Below, piece after piece: positions 26,821 to 36,044 of a stretch of 64,000 bases of DNA. The stretch's first letter is position 1. Each line of letters begins with the position of its first letter. Position numbers and translations under genes: made by a program. The stretch is from Vibrio lentus (GTDB taxonomy: Bacteria > Pseudomonadota > Gammaproteobacteria > Enterobacterales > Vibrionaceae), in NCBI RefSeq assembly GCF_030409755.1, contig NZ_JAUFQE010000001.1, positions 620,001-684,000 of the forward strand, written 5' to 3'. The notes beneath the pieces were generated by a model, which saw only the letters and a list, made by a program, of their open reading frames with translations, had not been told where the DNA came from and searched no databases.

Positions 26821-27360
26821 ATGGCTCTTAAACCGACAATCTACAAGTTTCGTATCTCTCTAACCGATATGAATCGCGACTATTACGACTCTTTTAATCT
26901 AACGGTTGCACAACACCCTTCTGAAACAGAACAGCGTATGATGGCTCGAATCATGGCTTTCTGTATCAATGCATCACCTGAACTTGAGTTCACTAAAGGG
27001 TTGTCTAGCATTGAAGAACCTGATTTATGGCAGAAGTCGTTAGATGACCAGATCCTAGACTGGATTGATGTGGGCGAACCTGATCCAGAGCGCGTGAAAA
27101 AAGCGACTCGCTTATCTAAATCTGTGCGCGTATTCAGTTTCAACACCAAGTCGAACGTGTGGTGGGAACAAAACAAAGGCAAGTTCGGTTATCTGAAAGC
27201 TCAAATTGTCCGTCTGGATAATGCTGGTATCGAACAGCTCTCTGAAATGACACAGCGCACGATGGATCTTTCTGTAATGCTATCGGGTAACTCTGCTTTC
27301 GTTAACAGCGACACGCAATCTGCAGAAGTCACTTGGGAAGAGCTACAGAGTAATGACTGA
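26821..27360 (+). CDS. yaeQ: YaeQ family protein
   Basis: The 179-residue protein matches YaeQ through its length (about 180) and the blocks MALKPTIYKFRISLTDMNRDYY, RMMARIMAFCINA, DLWQKSLDD, WIDVGEPDPERVKKA and MDLSVMLSGN. YaeQ has a PD-(D/E)xK nuclease-like fold, but its true activity is not established; it was first noted as a suppressor affecting haemolysin expression. The stop overlaps the next gene by 8 bases, so the two are probably co-expressed. Confidence 0.9.
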   Translation: MALKPTIYKFRISLTDMNRDYYDSFNLTVAQHPSETEQRMMARIMAFCINASPELEFTKGLSSIEEPDLWQKSLDDQILDWIDVGEPDPERVKKATRLSKSVRVFSFNTKSNVWWEQNKGKFGYLKAQIVRLDNAGIEQLSEMTQRTMDLSVMLSGNSAFVNSDTQSAEVTWEELQSND

Positions 27361-27934
27361 GATCCAAACTCAGACTGAATCTCAGCGCCAAACTAAGCTC
27401 GAAGCTTGTTTGCAGCTCGCTGGTCTCGATTCAGTGAAAGCGCTGACGACTGGCTATGAAAAAGAGTTAAAGTCATTTACTGACGAAAACCACGCGCTTT
27501 TCAAACATGCGAGTGAGAATAAGCCTGACAATTCAGAGCGACAAACCTTACTTGGGCTGTTAACAAAAGTGCATATCGATGTGAGCTACCGCTTTGAAAG
27601 TAGTAAAGAAGCCAGCGAGGCGATGCAAAGCGTTTTCGATAGTACGGTAGGCAGTGAACACGGCGACAAATTTCAGAACTCCAATGCTCAGCAATTGAAG
27701 TTAGTGACGCATTTATGGTTGTTCATTCAAGGACGACTAGGAATGGATTACAGCCTAGCCAATGATCATGCTGCAGCAACCGCAACAATACTGTCTCGCC
27801 TTTCGAGAAGTACCGATGACGAGATTCGAGTCGAGTTCATGGGCAGCTTTTATGATGGCTTGAACCTCTATCAAGTCGAGAACAAACCATCAGGCTTTGT
27901 TCATCGTTTTAAGCGTTTGTTTAACCTTTCTTAA
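27353..27934 (+). CDS. Hypothetical cytoplasmic protein co-translated with YaeQ
   Basis: The 193-residue protein is rich in Gln, Ser, Lys and Glu, with no signal peptide or membrane segment and mostly helical character. No family is recognised. The 8-base overlap with yaeQ suggests translational coupling and a shared task. It is followed by an 11-bp hairpin at 27961. Confidence 0.7.
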   Translation: MTEIQTQTESQRQTKLEACLQLAGLDSVKALTTGYEKELKSFTDENHALFKHASENKPDNSERQTLLGLLTKVHIDVSYRFESSKEASEAMQSVFDSTVGSEHGDKFQNSNAQQLKLVTHLWLFIQGRLGMDYSLANDHAAATATILSRLSRSTDDEIRVEFMGSFYDGLNLYQVENKPSGFVHRFKRLFNLS

Positions 27935-27960
27935 GCACTCCACCAGCTGCTGACTCTAGA

Positions 27961-27986
27961 TACGCTCTATATTTTTATAGAGCGTA
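27961..27986 (+). terminator. Perfect 11-bp hairpin after the yaeQ pair
   Basis: TACGCTCTATA, loop TTTT, TATAGAGCGTA, 26 bases after the stop. No T-run follows, so it may act as an mRNA end-protecting hairpin rather than as a true intrinsic terminator. Confidence 0.5.
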
Positions 27987-28009
27987 CTTATTCTGCTTAG
28001 CCGCCAGAG

Positions 28010-28062
28010 ATTCCCTACTCGCTCATTCTTCACTCTAGGGAATGACGACATTCGCAGTCATT
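28010..28062. repeat. Pair of short interlocking inverted repeats, possible dispersed intergenic element
   Basis: ATTCCCTA (28010-28017) pairs with TAGGGAAT (28036-28043), and AATGAC (28041-28046) pairs with GTCATT (28057-28062). From memory, similar 'attccc...gggaatgacg' stretches recur between genes in Vibrio, so this may be a copy of a dispersed palindromic repeat. That cannot be checked here. Confidence 0.4.
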
Positions 28063-28086
28063 GCAGTTTACTTCATTACAAGTACA

Positions 28087-28096
28087 CCCCCCCCCC
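28087..28096. repeat. Run of ten C
   Basis: An uninterrupted C10 tract is rare in a genome of this base composition and prone to slipped-strand change. It is about 346 bases upstream of the dipeptidase start, in a 508-base gap. Confidence 0.85.
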
Positions 28097-28442
28097 ACAC
28101 AAGATACCGCGCTTCAGCATCGTTGTTTATCCGATTGCAATCCAAAAGCCATACGTTAGAAACGAACAAAGTCTTGTTGTGATAATGATACTTCTCATAA
28201 AACGACGAATTAAAGCTACATATATGGCAAGGTTACTTTACAACTATAACTTATCAATTTATTCAAAAAGTGCATATTTTTCAGATAATTATTCTCAAAT
28301 GGAAATATCAGTTATGTGACGAGCAGAAGCATTTTTTCTTATGATGATAAGTACACTGATTTTTATAAAATGATAATAAAAAACCTGCAAATACAACTAA
28401 CGTTAACTTTAAATTATCTTGTTTTATAAGCGGAGAATTAAA
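28097..28442 (+). other. AT-rich region upstream of the C69 dipeptidase gene
   Basis: Contains several GATAAT-type motifs (28181, 28284, 28345) of the kind seen in Fur sites, of which the first (GATAATGATA...CTCAT) is the best but still mismatched at five of 19 bases. No gene or stable hairpin is seen. The promoter of the dipeptidase should lie here, with GGAG 8 bases before ATG 28443. Confidence 0.35.
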
Positions 28443-29915
28443 ATGAAAATATGGTCTGTATCCTTTCTTGCAACCGCAGTAGCTGTCGCTCTAAGCAGTA
28501 ATGCGATAGCTTGTACTGGGCTTATTGTTGGTAAAGAAGCGTCGAGCGACGGTAGCATTATGATTGCTCGTAATGAAGATTTTAGCATTAACAACTGGAA
28601 CAAATACCTAAAGTATCGACCTGCGCAAGATAACCAAGAAGGTGACTGGCAGTTAGGTAACGGGTTAATTGTTCCGATGCCAAAGCACTTCTTTGCTTAC
28701 TCTGCGATACCAGACTGGGATGCGGATACCGTTAATCGCGACGGAAAGTTCTATGAAGAACGTGGGATTAATGAACACAACGTTGCCATTTCAGCAACAA
28801 CCAGCGCAGAAATAAACGACAAAGTCGCCAAGGTAGATCCTTTAATCGACAATGGCGTAATCGAAGCCATTATACCTACGTTAATCCTTCCTCAGGCAGA
28901 AAACGCAAAACAAGCCGTAGAGTTACTCGGTCATTACATCGAAACCTATGGTGCTGGTGAAGGTAACAGTCTCTATATTGCAGACACCAATGAGGCATGG
29001 TTATTTGAAATTGGTTCAGGTCATCATTGGATTGCTGTAAAAGTGCCAGATGACAGTTACGCCATGATTGCAAATGGCTTGCGTGTACATGATGTGAACT
29101 TGGCAAACAAAGAGGTACTGCATTCAAAAGACATATTCGAGTTCGTAGAACAACATAAACTGCTTGATAACGCAGATAAAAAATCTTTCAATTTTGCAAA
29201 AGCATTCGGAGTTATTGGTGATGAGTATAATATCGATCGTGAATGGTTAGGCCAAAAAATACTGACACCTTCGCTGCATCAACAAAGTCGAATGGCGCAA
29301 TACCCTTTGTTTATGAAACCTGATACAAAAATCTCAGTTGAAAATGTGGCAGAGGTACTTAGCGCGACTTATAAAGACACAGTTTTGGAAGGAAAATCGA
29401 AACGACCAATTAGAGTTGAGCGTCAATTAGAGTCGCATATTATTCAGCTTCGCCCTGAGATGCCAGAAGAGCTTCAAGGTATTATTTGGCAAAGCTTCGG
29501 CGTGTTACCAGAATCTGTTTTAGTGCCGTTATACTCAACCCTACAAGATTACCCAAAAGCGTACCAAGTAGGTGATGATAACTACAGTGATGATTCAGCT
29601 TATTGGCAGTTCCGTAGCTTAACCGCCCTCGCTTCTACAAACCCAGACAAGTATTTACCAATACTAAAAGCAACTTGGGACAAAGAAGAAACTCAACTGT
29701 ACAAGCAGGTCGCACACTTAGATAAAACGTTAACAGACATGTATAAAGTAGATAAACAAGCGGCTCTGAACATGGCTGCCGACTACTCATACGGACAGCT
29801 TAAGCGTACCTTAGATATGGCGACTGAGCTTAGATACAAAATGATTACAGATTTGACTAAAAGCACAGAGAAGAAATACTCAGAGGAAGAGTTTAAGAAA
29901 ATAGTAAATCTGTAG
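28443..29915 (+). CDS. Secreted C69-family dipeptidase (PepD/dipeptidase A type)
   Basis: The 490-residue protein has a signal peptide ending AIA and then Cys24, the N-terminal nucleophile of the Ntn-hydrolase fold: CTGLIVGKEASSDGSIMIARNEDF. The GEGNSLYIADTNEAWLFEIGSGHHWIAVKVPDD block is typical of C69. It should hydrolyse dipeptides in the periplasm or outside. ATG 28443 is chosen over the upstream TTG at 28419 because of GGAG at a good distance and because the signal peptide then has normal length. The lipobox-like A-C is coincidental in this family, where the cysteine is catalytic. Confidence 0.88.
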   Translation: MKIWSVSFLATAVAVALSSNAIACTGLIVGKEASSDGSIMIARNEDFSINNWNKYLKYRPAQDNQEGDWQLGNGLIVPMPKHFFAYSAIPDWDADTVNRDGKFYEERGINEHNVAISATTSAEINDKVAKVDPLIDNGVIEAIIPTLILPQAENAKQAVELLGHYIETYGAGEGNSLYIADTNEAWLFEIGSGHHWIAVKVPDDSYAMIANGLRVHDVNLANKEVLHSKDIFEFVEQHKLLDNADKKSFNFAKAFGVIGDEYNIDREWLGQKILTPSLHQQSRMAQYPLFMKPDTKISVENVAEVLSATYKDTVLEGKSKRPIRVERQLESHIIQLRPEMPEELQGIIWQSFGVLPESVLVPLYSTLQDYPKAYQVGDDNYSDDSAYWQFRSLTALASTNPDKYLPILKATWDKEETQLYKQVAHLDKTLTDMYKVDKQAALNMAADYSYGQLKRTLDMATELRYKMITDLTKSTEKKYSEEEFKKIVNL

Positions 29916-29933
29916 GCTTATGAAGCAACCAAT

Positions 29934-29960
29934 AAAAACGGAGCATAATGCTCCGTTTTT
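29934..29960. terminator. Bidirectional terminator between dipeptidase and folE
   Basis: AAAAACGGAGC, loop ATAAT, GCTCCGTTTTT: a short GC core with A-run and T-run on both sides, between convergent genes. Confidence 0.9.
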
Positions 29961-29980
29961 TGATCTTAATAAGTTTAGTT

Positions 29981-30634
29981 CTAACGCAGGCCGTGTAAGA
30001 ATTCGTGGCGCGTTGCTGGGTTTGATCTAAAAATACCACCCAGTGCTGTTGTTGTCGTTTCACTAGTAGCATCCATTACACCACGCGATTTCACGCAGTA
30101 GTGGACAGCATCCATAGTTACAGCAACATCATCCGTTTCTAGTAACGTTTGTAATGCAACAAGAATTTGCTGCGTCATGCGTTCTTGAACTTGAGGACGT
30201 TGAGCAAAGAAACGAACGATTCGGTTGATCTTCGAAAGACCAATTATTTTACCTTGCGGAATGTAAGCCACTGCGGTTTTACCATCAATGGTTACTAAGT
30301 GATGTTCGCATGTGCTGGTTACGGTAATGTCTTTTACTCGTACCATCTCACGAACACCCATCTTGTTTTCGATCACGGTGATTTTAGGGAAATTGGCGTA
30401 ATCCAAACCAGAGAAAATCTCATCCACATACATTTTCGCAATGCGTTGTGGTGTTTCTTCCAGACTGTCATCTGCAAGATCAAGTTCAAGGAGAGTTAGA
30501 ATCTCACGCATATGGTGTTCGATTCGTTCCTTTTTCTCTTCTCGGCTAACCTGATTAGGACGCATTGGTGTCTCTAATCCGCGGCTTGCTAGCGCATCTT
30601 TAACCAACTTCGCTGATTCGCTAAGACCTGACAT
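29981..30634 (-). CDS. folE: GTP cyclohydrolase I FolE
   Basis: The 217-residue protein carries the zinc ligands Cys109 and His112 (TCEHHLV) and Cys180 (HYCVKSRG), and the family blocks [43 protein letters not shown] and [12 protein letters not shown]. It makes 7,8-dihydroneopterin triphosphate, the first step of folate synthesis. ATG 30634 has GAGGAA at the right distance and gives the family length (222 in E. coli); an in-frame start at 30706 would add 24 residues without support. It is divergent from moeA, and both use pterin chemistry. Confidence 0.95.
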   Translation of the reverse strand: MSGLSESAKLVKDALASRGLETPMRPNQVSREEKKERIEHHMREILTLLELDLADDSLEETPQRIAKMYVDEIFSGLDYANFPKITVIENKMGVREMVRVKDITVTSTCEHHLVTIDGKTAVAYIPQGKIIGLSKINRIVRFFAQRPQVQERMTQQILVALQTLLETDDVAVTMDAVHYCVKSRGVMDATSETTTTALGGIFRSNPATRHEFLHGLR

Positions 30635-30850
30635 TGAACTTCCTCTTTTATTGCCCCTTCTGGATGGCAAACAAGGATACTCGTAATTTTGAATAAATAC
30701 ACCCATATTTTAAGGGAGGTCATTATTTACGGGGGTTAAACTATGCTAAAGTGGCTGCAATTTCGTTGGCAAATAGTGTTCATTTGATCATTATTGAAGC
30801 ACTGCTGCCAACCACCAAATCAAAATAATAACGACCAAAGGATTTCAATT

Positions 30851-32086
30851 ATGGGCTGTTGCGACGCTCCCGGCTTAATGCCAATTGAAGAAGCACTAGA
30901 TAAGCTACTATCACCAATCAAACCAATCCAAACGACTTTATCTCTGCCTCTTGCTGAAGCATTAGGTTATGTCCTTGCTGAAGATATTCTTTCCCCTATT
31001 TTCGTACCTCCTTTTGATAACTCAGCAATGGACGGCTATGCACTGCGCTTAGCAGACCTAGAGAACGGTAAAGTACTACCATTAGCAGGCAAATCTTTTG
31101 CAGGCCAACCGTTCGAAGGTGAATGGCCAAGCAATACCTGTATTCGCATTATGACTGGCGCAAAGATCCCTGAAGGGTGTGACGCCGTTATCATGCAAGA
31201 AAACACGACTGAGACCGGCGCTGGCATTGAGATTCAACAAGACGACATCAAACTGAACAACAATATTCGCCCTACTGGTGACGACATCAAACAAGGCGAT
31301 ATCGTTCTTAGCCGCGGTGAACGTTTAACACCTCGTGACATTCCAATGATTGCTTCGCTGGGTGTGAGCCACGTTACAGTACTCCACAAGCCTAAAGTCG
31401 CGTTCTTCTCTACCGGCGATGAACTAAAACCATTAGGCCAGCCTCTTGAAGACGGTCAGATCTACGACAGCAACCGCTACGGCATTAAACCGCTGATTGA
31501 AGCGTTTGGTTGTGAAGCTATAGACCTAGGCATCATCCCAGATTGCCCTGCAACGCTTAAAGAGACGTTCGAGAAAGCACAGCAAATAGCAGACGTGGTT
31601 GTGACTTCTGGCGGCGTAAGTGTTGGCGAAGCGGATTACACTAAAGACATTCTTGAAGAACTGGGGCAAATCGGTTTTTGGAAACTGGCAATCAAACCCG
31701 GTAAGCCGTTCGCATTTGGTGAGTTGGATAACGCGTGGTTCTGTGGCCTACCGGGTAACCCAGTATCAGCGATGATGACGATGTACGTGTTGGTTCAACC
31801 TATGCTGGCTAAGCTTGCGGGTCATACCGCGTGGACAGCGCCAGAATCTATTCCTGCTATCACCAAGTCTGCATTCAAAAAAGGCCCAGGACGTACTGAT
31901 TACCAGCGTGGCATCTACTCGATTGAAAACGGTCAATTTGTAGTAGAAACAACAGGTAACCAAAGCTCTGGCGCTTTCCGCTCAATGAGTTTAGCAAACT
32001 GCTTTGTGGTACTAGAGCGCGAACGCGGCCGTGTTGAAGTCGGTGAAACGGTTCAGATCCAACTGTTTAACTCGACGCTTTACTAA
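30851..32086 (+). CDS. moeA: Molybdopterin molybdotransferase MoeA
   Basis: The 411-residue protein equals E. coli MoeA in length. Domain order: PFDNSAMDGYALR (49-61 approx.), the MTGAKIPEGCDAVIMQE block, SFSTGDEL-type motif FFSTGDELKPLGQPL, SGGVSVGEADYTKDIL and the KPGKPFAFG / LPGNPVSAMM motifs of the MogA-like domain. It inserts molybdate into adenylated molybdopterin. AAGGA before ATG 30851 decides the start; ATG 30794 would add 19 residues. moeB follows after 12 bases. Confidence 0.95.
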   Translation: MGCCDAPGLMPIEEALDKLLSPIKPIQTTLSLPLAEALGYVLAEDILSPIFVPPFDNSAMDGYALRLADLENGKVLPLAGKSFAGQPFEGEWPSNTCIRIMTGAKIPEGCDAVIMQENTTETGAGIEIQQDDIKLNNNIRPTGDDIKQGDIVLSRGERLTPRDIPMIASLGVSHVTVLHKPKVAFFSTGDELKPLGQPLEDGQIYDSNRYGIKPLIEAFGCEAIDLGIIPDCPATLKETFEKAQQIADVVVTSGGVSVGEADYTKDILEELGQIGFWKLAIKPGKPFAFGELDNAWFCGLPGNPVSAMMTMYVLVQPMLAKLAGHTAWTAPESIPAITKSAFKKGPGRTDYQRGIYSIENGQFVVETTGNQSSGAFRSMSLANCFVVLERERGRVEVGETVQIQLFNSTLY

Positions 32087-32098
32087 CGAGGCTTACTG

Positions 32099-32848
32099 AT
32101 GGAAATACTGTCTGACGCAGAGATGCTTCGCTACAACCGTCAAATCATTCTTAAGCAGTTTGATTTTGAAGGCCAAGAAGCGCTAAAGCAGAGCTCAATC
32201 TTAGTCTTAGGAGCTGGAGGTTTAGGTTGTGCCTCTGCCCAATACCTTGCGACTGCGGGCATTGGTAAGCTAACACTGATCGATGATGATATTGTCGAGT
32301 TTTCAAACTTACAACGACAAGTCCTTCACACTGATGCTGATATTGGTAAGAAGAAAGTCGATTCGGCAGCTGAGTCGCTTCAGATATTGAACCCTCATCT
32401 GACGATTGAAACCGTCGACCACAGGCTTGATGATCAAGCGCTTGCAAAGTTAATTGAAGCGCACTCGTTAGTTCTTGATGCCAGTGACAATGTTGAAACG
32501 CGCAATCAATTGAACCGCTTATGTTACACATCGAAAACACCATTAGTCTCTGGTGCTGCGATTCGAATGGAAGGTCAGATTAGCGTATTCACTTATCAAG
32601 ACGCCGACGCACCGTGTTATCAGTGCTTGAGTGCTCTATTCGGCAACGCTGCACTAAGCTGTGTTGAAGCGGGTGTGATGGCGCCAGTTGTTGGCATGGT
32701 AGGCGCGGCTCAGGCTTTAGAAGCGATTAAGGTGATTGCCAAGTTTGGGCAACCAAAGCAAGGCAAGCTTCTGATTCTCGATGCCATGTCGCACAGCTGG
32801 CGTGAGATGAATTTAATGAAGATGCCTAATTGCTCGGTGTGTGGATAG
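32099..32848 (+). CDS. moeB: Molybdopterin-synthase adenylyltransferase MoeB
   Basis: The 249-residue E1-like enzyme has GAGGLGCASAQYLATAGIG (ATP-binding, 38-56), the acidic IDDD motif, the Arg of FSNLQRQ and two CxxC zinc pairs (CYQC near 173-176, CSVC at the C terminus). It activates the MoaD C-terminal glycine for sulfur transfer. It lies 12 bases after moeA in the usual moeAB operon and ends at a strong terminator. Confidence 0.95.
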   Translation: MEILSDAEMLRYNRQIILKQFDFEGQEALKQSSILVLGAGGLGCASAQYLATAGIGKLTLIDDDIVEFSNLQRQVLHTDADIGKKKVDSAAESLQILNPHLTIETVDHRLDDQALAKLIEAHSLVLDASDNVETRNQLNRLCYTSKTPLVSGAAIRMEGQISVFTYQDADAPCYQCLSALFGNAALSCVEAGVMAPVVGMVGAAQALEAIKVIAKFGQPKQGKLLILDAMSHSWREMNLMKMPNCSVCG

Positions 32849-32880
32849 ACTAAATCCTATCCCCCTCAAATCGACAACCT

Positions 32881-32911
32881 AAGCCTTGACGGAAAGTCAG
32901 GGCTTTTTTAG
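32881..32911 (+). terminator. Terminator of moeAB
   Basis: AAGCCTTGAC, loop GGAAA, GTCAGGGCTT then TTTTTA, 33 bases after the stop. One G-U pair in a 10-bp stem. Confidence 0.92.
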
Positions 32912-32981
32912 AGCTCAACGTCAGTTCCTCAAATCGTTTTATCAATTTGAAAGACTCTATGAGAGATTAGTTTCATTTGAG

Positions 32982-32996
32982 TTCTCATTTTGAGAA
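32982..32996. promoter_or_regulatory. Perfect palindrome TTCTCA-TTT-TGAGAA upstream of the LruC gene
   Basis: Two 6-bp arms around a 3-base centre, 109 bases before ATG 33105, in the only promoter region for the LruC-lipoprotein pair. Looks like an operator; no known regulator assigned. Confidence 0.45.
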
Positions 32997-33104
32997 TACA
33001 ATAAAAAACCCAAAACTTTAAAATATAAAAGTTAAAAATCAACGAGTTAAAAATGGCACGTAACTTGTAAAAGTATCTATACCTTCCATCACAAGGATGT
33101 AGAT

Positions 33105-35240
33105 ATGAGAATTACAACGTTCAGTTTGCTATTAAGTGCGCCATTGGTCGCCAACGCAGCGCCCTTCGATACCTGCCCGAGTAAGGCATACCTCTTTCAA
33201 TCCACCCCAGTGCAAGTTTGGGGCGTTAACCTAGTGACAGGCTCAACCACCCTGTTAGAAGACGATACAGGCATGAATGCCAACATCAATGGTGTAGGTT
33301 TCGACTTTCAAGACAGATATATTTATGGCTATGACACCTCCAACAAACGCTTAGTGCGTCTTGGCCAAGACTTCCAAGCAGAGGTCATCAACACAAGTGG
33401 CTTACCAACCGATCACACCTTTTATGTAGGCGATGTCTACGACCATGTTTACTACCTATACCGCACAGGTAAGGGACTGTTCACCGTTGACCTATCGCCT
33501 TTAGATGCCGATCCAAATGCGACTGTTACCGTTAACAAAATTGTAGGCAGCCCAGCAACCGTAAAATTGACTGATTTCGCCTTTCATCCAAGTGATGGCT
33601 CTTTATATGGTATCGATAATAACTCTGGTGGCTTATACAGTTTCAACCCTACAACTGGTGCCGAAACCTACATCGGAGACACCGGCGAGTTAGGTACGTT
33701 CGGTGCTGGCTATTTTGATGTCAACGGGTACTACTACGTATCTCGAAACCAAGACGGTAAAATTTACCGTATCAATCTGTCTCCAGGCAACGCTGCCAAT
33801 ATCGCGGCAGGTATTGTTCCAGCCGTTGAATTTGTTTCGAATGGCCCAGCTTCTGGTCAAAACGATGGTGCTCGTTGTGCTAATGCACCTGTTGTTGATG
33901 AAGACTCAAACATCGACTTCGGTGATGCTCCAGACAGCTACCTAACGTTACTGGCGAGCAATGGCCCTCGACATGAACTCGATGGCATCACATGGTTAGG
34001 TACAACGCCTCCAGATGCGGATTTAGATGGTTATGTCACACCTCAATCAGATGAAACTGTCGGGGTGGATGATGAATGGGCAAACGGTGGTATCGGTTTT
34101 GTTACCGCACTTGAAGCCGGACTTGATTCAAAAGTGGTGATTGAAGCATCAACAACCGGTTACCTTTCAGCTTGGATCGACTGGAACCAAGATGGCAGCT
34201 TCGATGGTGCTAACGAACAAGTATTTACCGACTACCAATTGGATGCTGGTGAAAACGATCTGTTCCTAAATGTCGATATCAACGCACTGACCGGTACTAC
34301 GTGGGCCCGATTTAGATTCAGCCAACAAACCAACCTGAGCTACTTTGGAGGTTCAACCTCTGGTGAGGTAGTTGATATTCAAGTTGATGTTCTTAACGAC
34401 GGCGCCACAGCCCGTTACTTCCCAAGCGCTTCTGGTTACGCAACCTTGGCGTATGAAGATAACTGGCCTTATAAAGCCGACTACGACATGAATGATGCTG
34501 TGATTATGTATCGCATCACAGAGATCTTAAAAGACGGAAAAGTCGTAAAATCCACTATCGACGGTCGCTTGGCCGCGGTTGGAGCAAGTTACAGAAACGG
34601 CTTTGCTGTGCGCCTACCAAACTTAGCACCATCATCAGTAGACAGCGGTAACTCTTACATGAAACACAATGGTGTCTTTACTGACTTAGACATGGAGGAA
34701 GGACGTAGTGAGGCGATATTTGTTGCCGCCGAGGACTTAACTTCGAAAATAGACACGTCATGTAATTTCTACCGAACCAGTAACTCATGCAAAGAAAGTG
34801 AGCAGTTCTCTTTCCAAATAGGTATCAGCTTGTCTGACTCAGGTATCAGTACCGACACATGGACAGACATGCCTTACGACCCGTTCATCTTTGCAACACC
34901 GGGTTACTATCACGGTGAAAATCTACCTCTGCACCCAGGGCGCAGTTGGGAAGTTCACTTGCCAGACCAAGCACCAACAGAAGCCTTTGATACGACTAAT
35001 CTCTTTGAGGCTGGATTAGGTGTCGATGACAGTAATCCATCAACAGGTAAATATTTCAAAACCGCAGAGAACCACCCTTGGGCACTGATCATTACGTCAA
35101 CCGATGAATGGGAATGGCCGCTAGAGTATGTGGATATTGTTACCGCTTACCCTGAGTTCAAACAATACGCAGAGTCCGGTGGTGACACGAACCAGACATG
35201 GCACCAATCACCAGCAGACAATCAACGCTACGAACCTTAA
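33105..35240 (+). CDS. Secreted LruC-domain protein with propeller-like N terminus and GEVED domain
   Basis: The 711-residue protein starts with a signal peptide ending ANA (residue 18). Residues of about 25-260 form repeated YIYGYDTSNKRLVRL / FHPSDGSLYGIDNN-type units (DUF6923-like propeller). About 330-440 is a GEVED domain (LSAWIDWNQDGSFDGANEQV...ARFRFS), and about 450-700 an LruC domain (FPSASGYATLAYEDNWPYKADYDMNDAVI). Such proteins are secreted or surface-held in marine gammaproteobacteria; function is unknown, perhaps adhesion or matrix. AAGGA precedes the ATG. A lipoprotein gene follows directly. Confidence 0.8.
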   Translation: MRITTFSLLLSAPLVANAAPFDTCPSKAYLFQSTPVQVWGVNLVTGSTTLLEDDTGMNANINGVGFDFQDRYIYGYDTSNKRLVRLGQDFQAEVINTSGLPTDHTFYVGDVYDHVYYLYRTGKGLFTVDLSPLDADPNATVTVNKIVGSPATVKLTDFAFHPSDGSLYGIDNNSGGLYSFNPTTGAETYIGDTGELGTFGAGYFDVNGYYYVSRNQDGKIYRINLSPGNAANIAAGIVPAVEFVSNGPASGQNDGARCANAPVVDEDSNIDFGDAPDSYLTLLASNGPRHELDGITWLGTTPPDADLDGYVTPQSDETVGVDDEWANGGIGFVTALEAGLDSKVVIEASTTGYLSAWIDWNQDGSFDGANEQVFTDYQLDAGENDLFLNVDINALTGTTWARFRFSQQTNLSYFGGSTSGEVVDIQVDVLNDGATARYFPSASGYATLAYEDNWPYKADYDMNDAVIMYRITEILKDGKVVKSTIDGRLAAVGASYRNGFAVRLPNLAPSSVDSGNSYMKHNGVFTDLDMEEGRSEAIFVAAEDLTSKIDTSCNFYRTSNSCKESEQFSFQIGISLSDSGISTDTWTDMPYDPFIFATPGYYHGENLPLHPGRSWEVHLPDQAPTEAFDTTNLFEAGLGVDDSNPSTGKYFKTAENHPWALIITSTDEWEWPLEYVDIVTAYPEFKQYAESGGDTNQTWHQSPADNQRYEP

Positions 35241-35326
35241 GGAGAAACGTCATGACTATTCACAATAAACACTATCAAGAAACTTATTGCGTTGATTCGA
35301 GTCGCAACCTAGCTAAGGAAGATGGT

Positions 35327-35860
35327 ATGTCTGCACACAGAACTTGGAACATGAAGAAATCGTTGACTGTTATTCTCGCTGTCACTCCACTGATATTAGT
35401 TGGGTGTGGAGGAGGAGGTGGTGGCGGCGGTAGTGCATCGACACCATCTCCAGCAAAACCGTCGACGCCAGCAGCGCCTTCAACTCCAGTAACAGGAACG
35501 ACATCTCCAGCGACAAGTGCAGCAGCGACACCAATCTATACGATGGCCGATGTAGTCGTACCCGACGGCTTTGATTACAGCTCTATTGAGCAGTTTGATC
35601 TCGACATTGACATCAGCAGCATTTCAACAGCTCGCTCCTTTGTCACGGTTTATAGCCGTTTCAGCACAAGGGATGACTCGACCTTTAAACCGGACTATTC
35701 GAGTAAAGTGATTGCAGGCTCGTTAAATAACGGGGTATTCGCGTCTAACTTTACGGCTCCAGTCAATCACGAATCACTGTTGGTCGAAATTTGGTTTTAT
35801 GACGGTCAGCCGCCATTACAACAAGTAGTATCGAGTAGTGATTCTCAGATAGTTTGGTAA
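35327..35860 (+). CDS. Glycine-rich-linker lipoprotein paired with the LruC protein
   Basis: From ATG 35327 (AAGGA seven bases upstream) the 177-residue protein has a signal peptide ending LILVGC (Cys26), then a run of eight glycines and a Pro/Thr/Ser-rich linker to about residue 75, and a compact domain of about 100 residues (VVVPDGFDYSSIEQFDLDIDIS...). ATG 35252 is also well served (AAGGAG, seven bases) and follows the LruC stop by 11 bases, but puts 25 more residues before the signal; both starts may be used. The lipoprotein is probably on the outer membrane. No family recognised beyond the linker style common in Vibrio lipoproteins. Confidence 0.68.
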   Translation: MSAHRTWNMKKSLTVILAVTPLILVGCGGGGGGGGSASTPSPAKPSTPAAPSTPVTGTTSPATSAAATPIYTMADVVVPDGFDYSSIEQFDLDIDISSISTARSFVTVYSRFSTRDDSTFKPDYSSKVIAGSLNNGVFASNFTAPVNHESLLVEIWFYDGQPPLQQVVSSSDSQIVW

Positions 35861-36044
35861 TCGGCGGAGACAGTTTGGTCGTCAACAGATGAAAAACTGG
35901 TTCGGTATCAATACAAAGTGAGCAGCAATGCTCACTTTTTGATCTCGCTGGGATAGGGAGTCACTCAAATTTTCTGATTGATTACATTCACTTTACTACC
36001 AATCTGACTTATCTTTTCAATATAACCTTCAAAGACTTACTCTC

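Noticed and set aside
28181..28360. Cluster of Fur boxes before the C69 dipeptidase
   Set aside because: Motifs are GATAAT-like but none aligns well over the full 19-21 bases, and they are far from the start; kept only as a note in the region entry.
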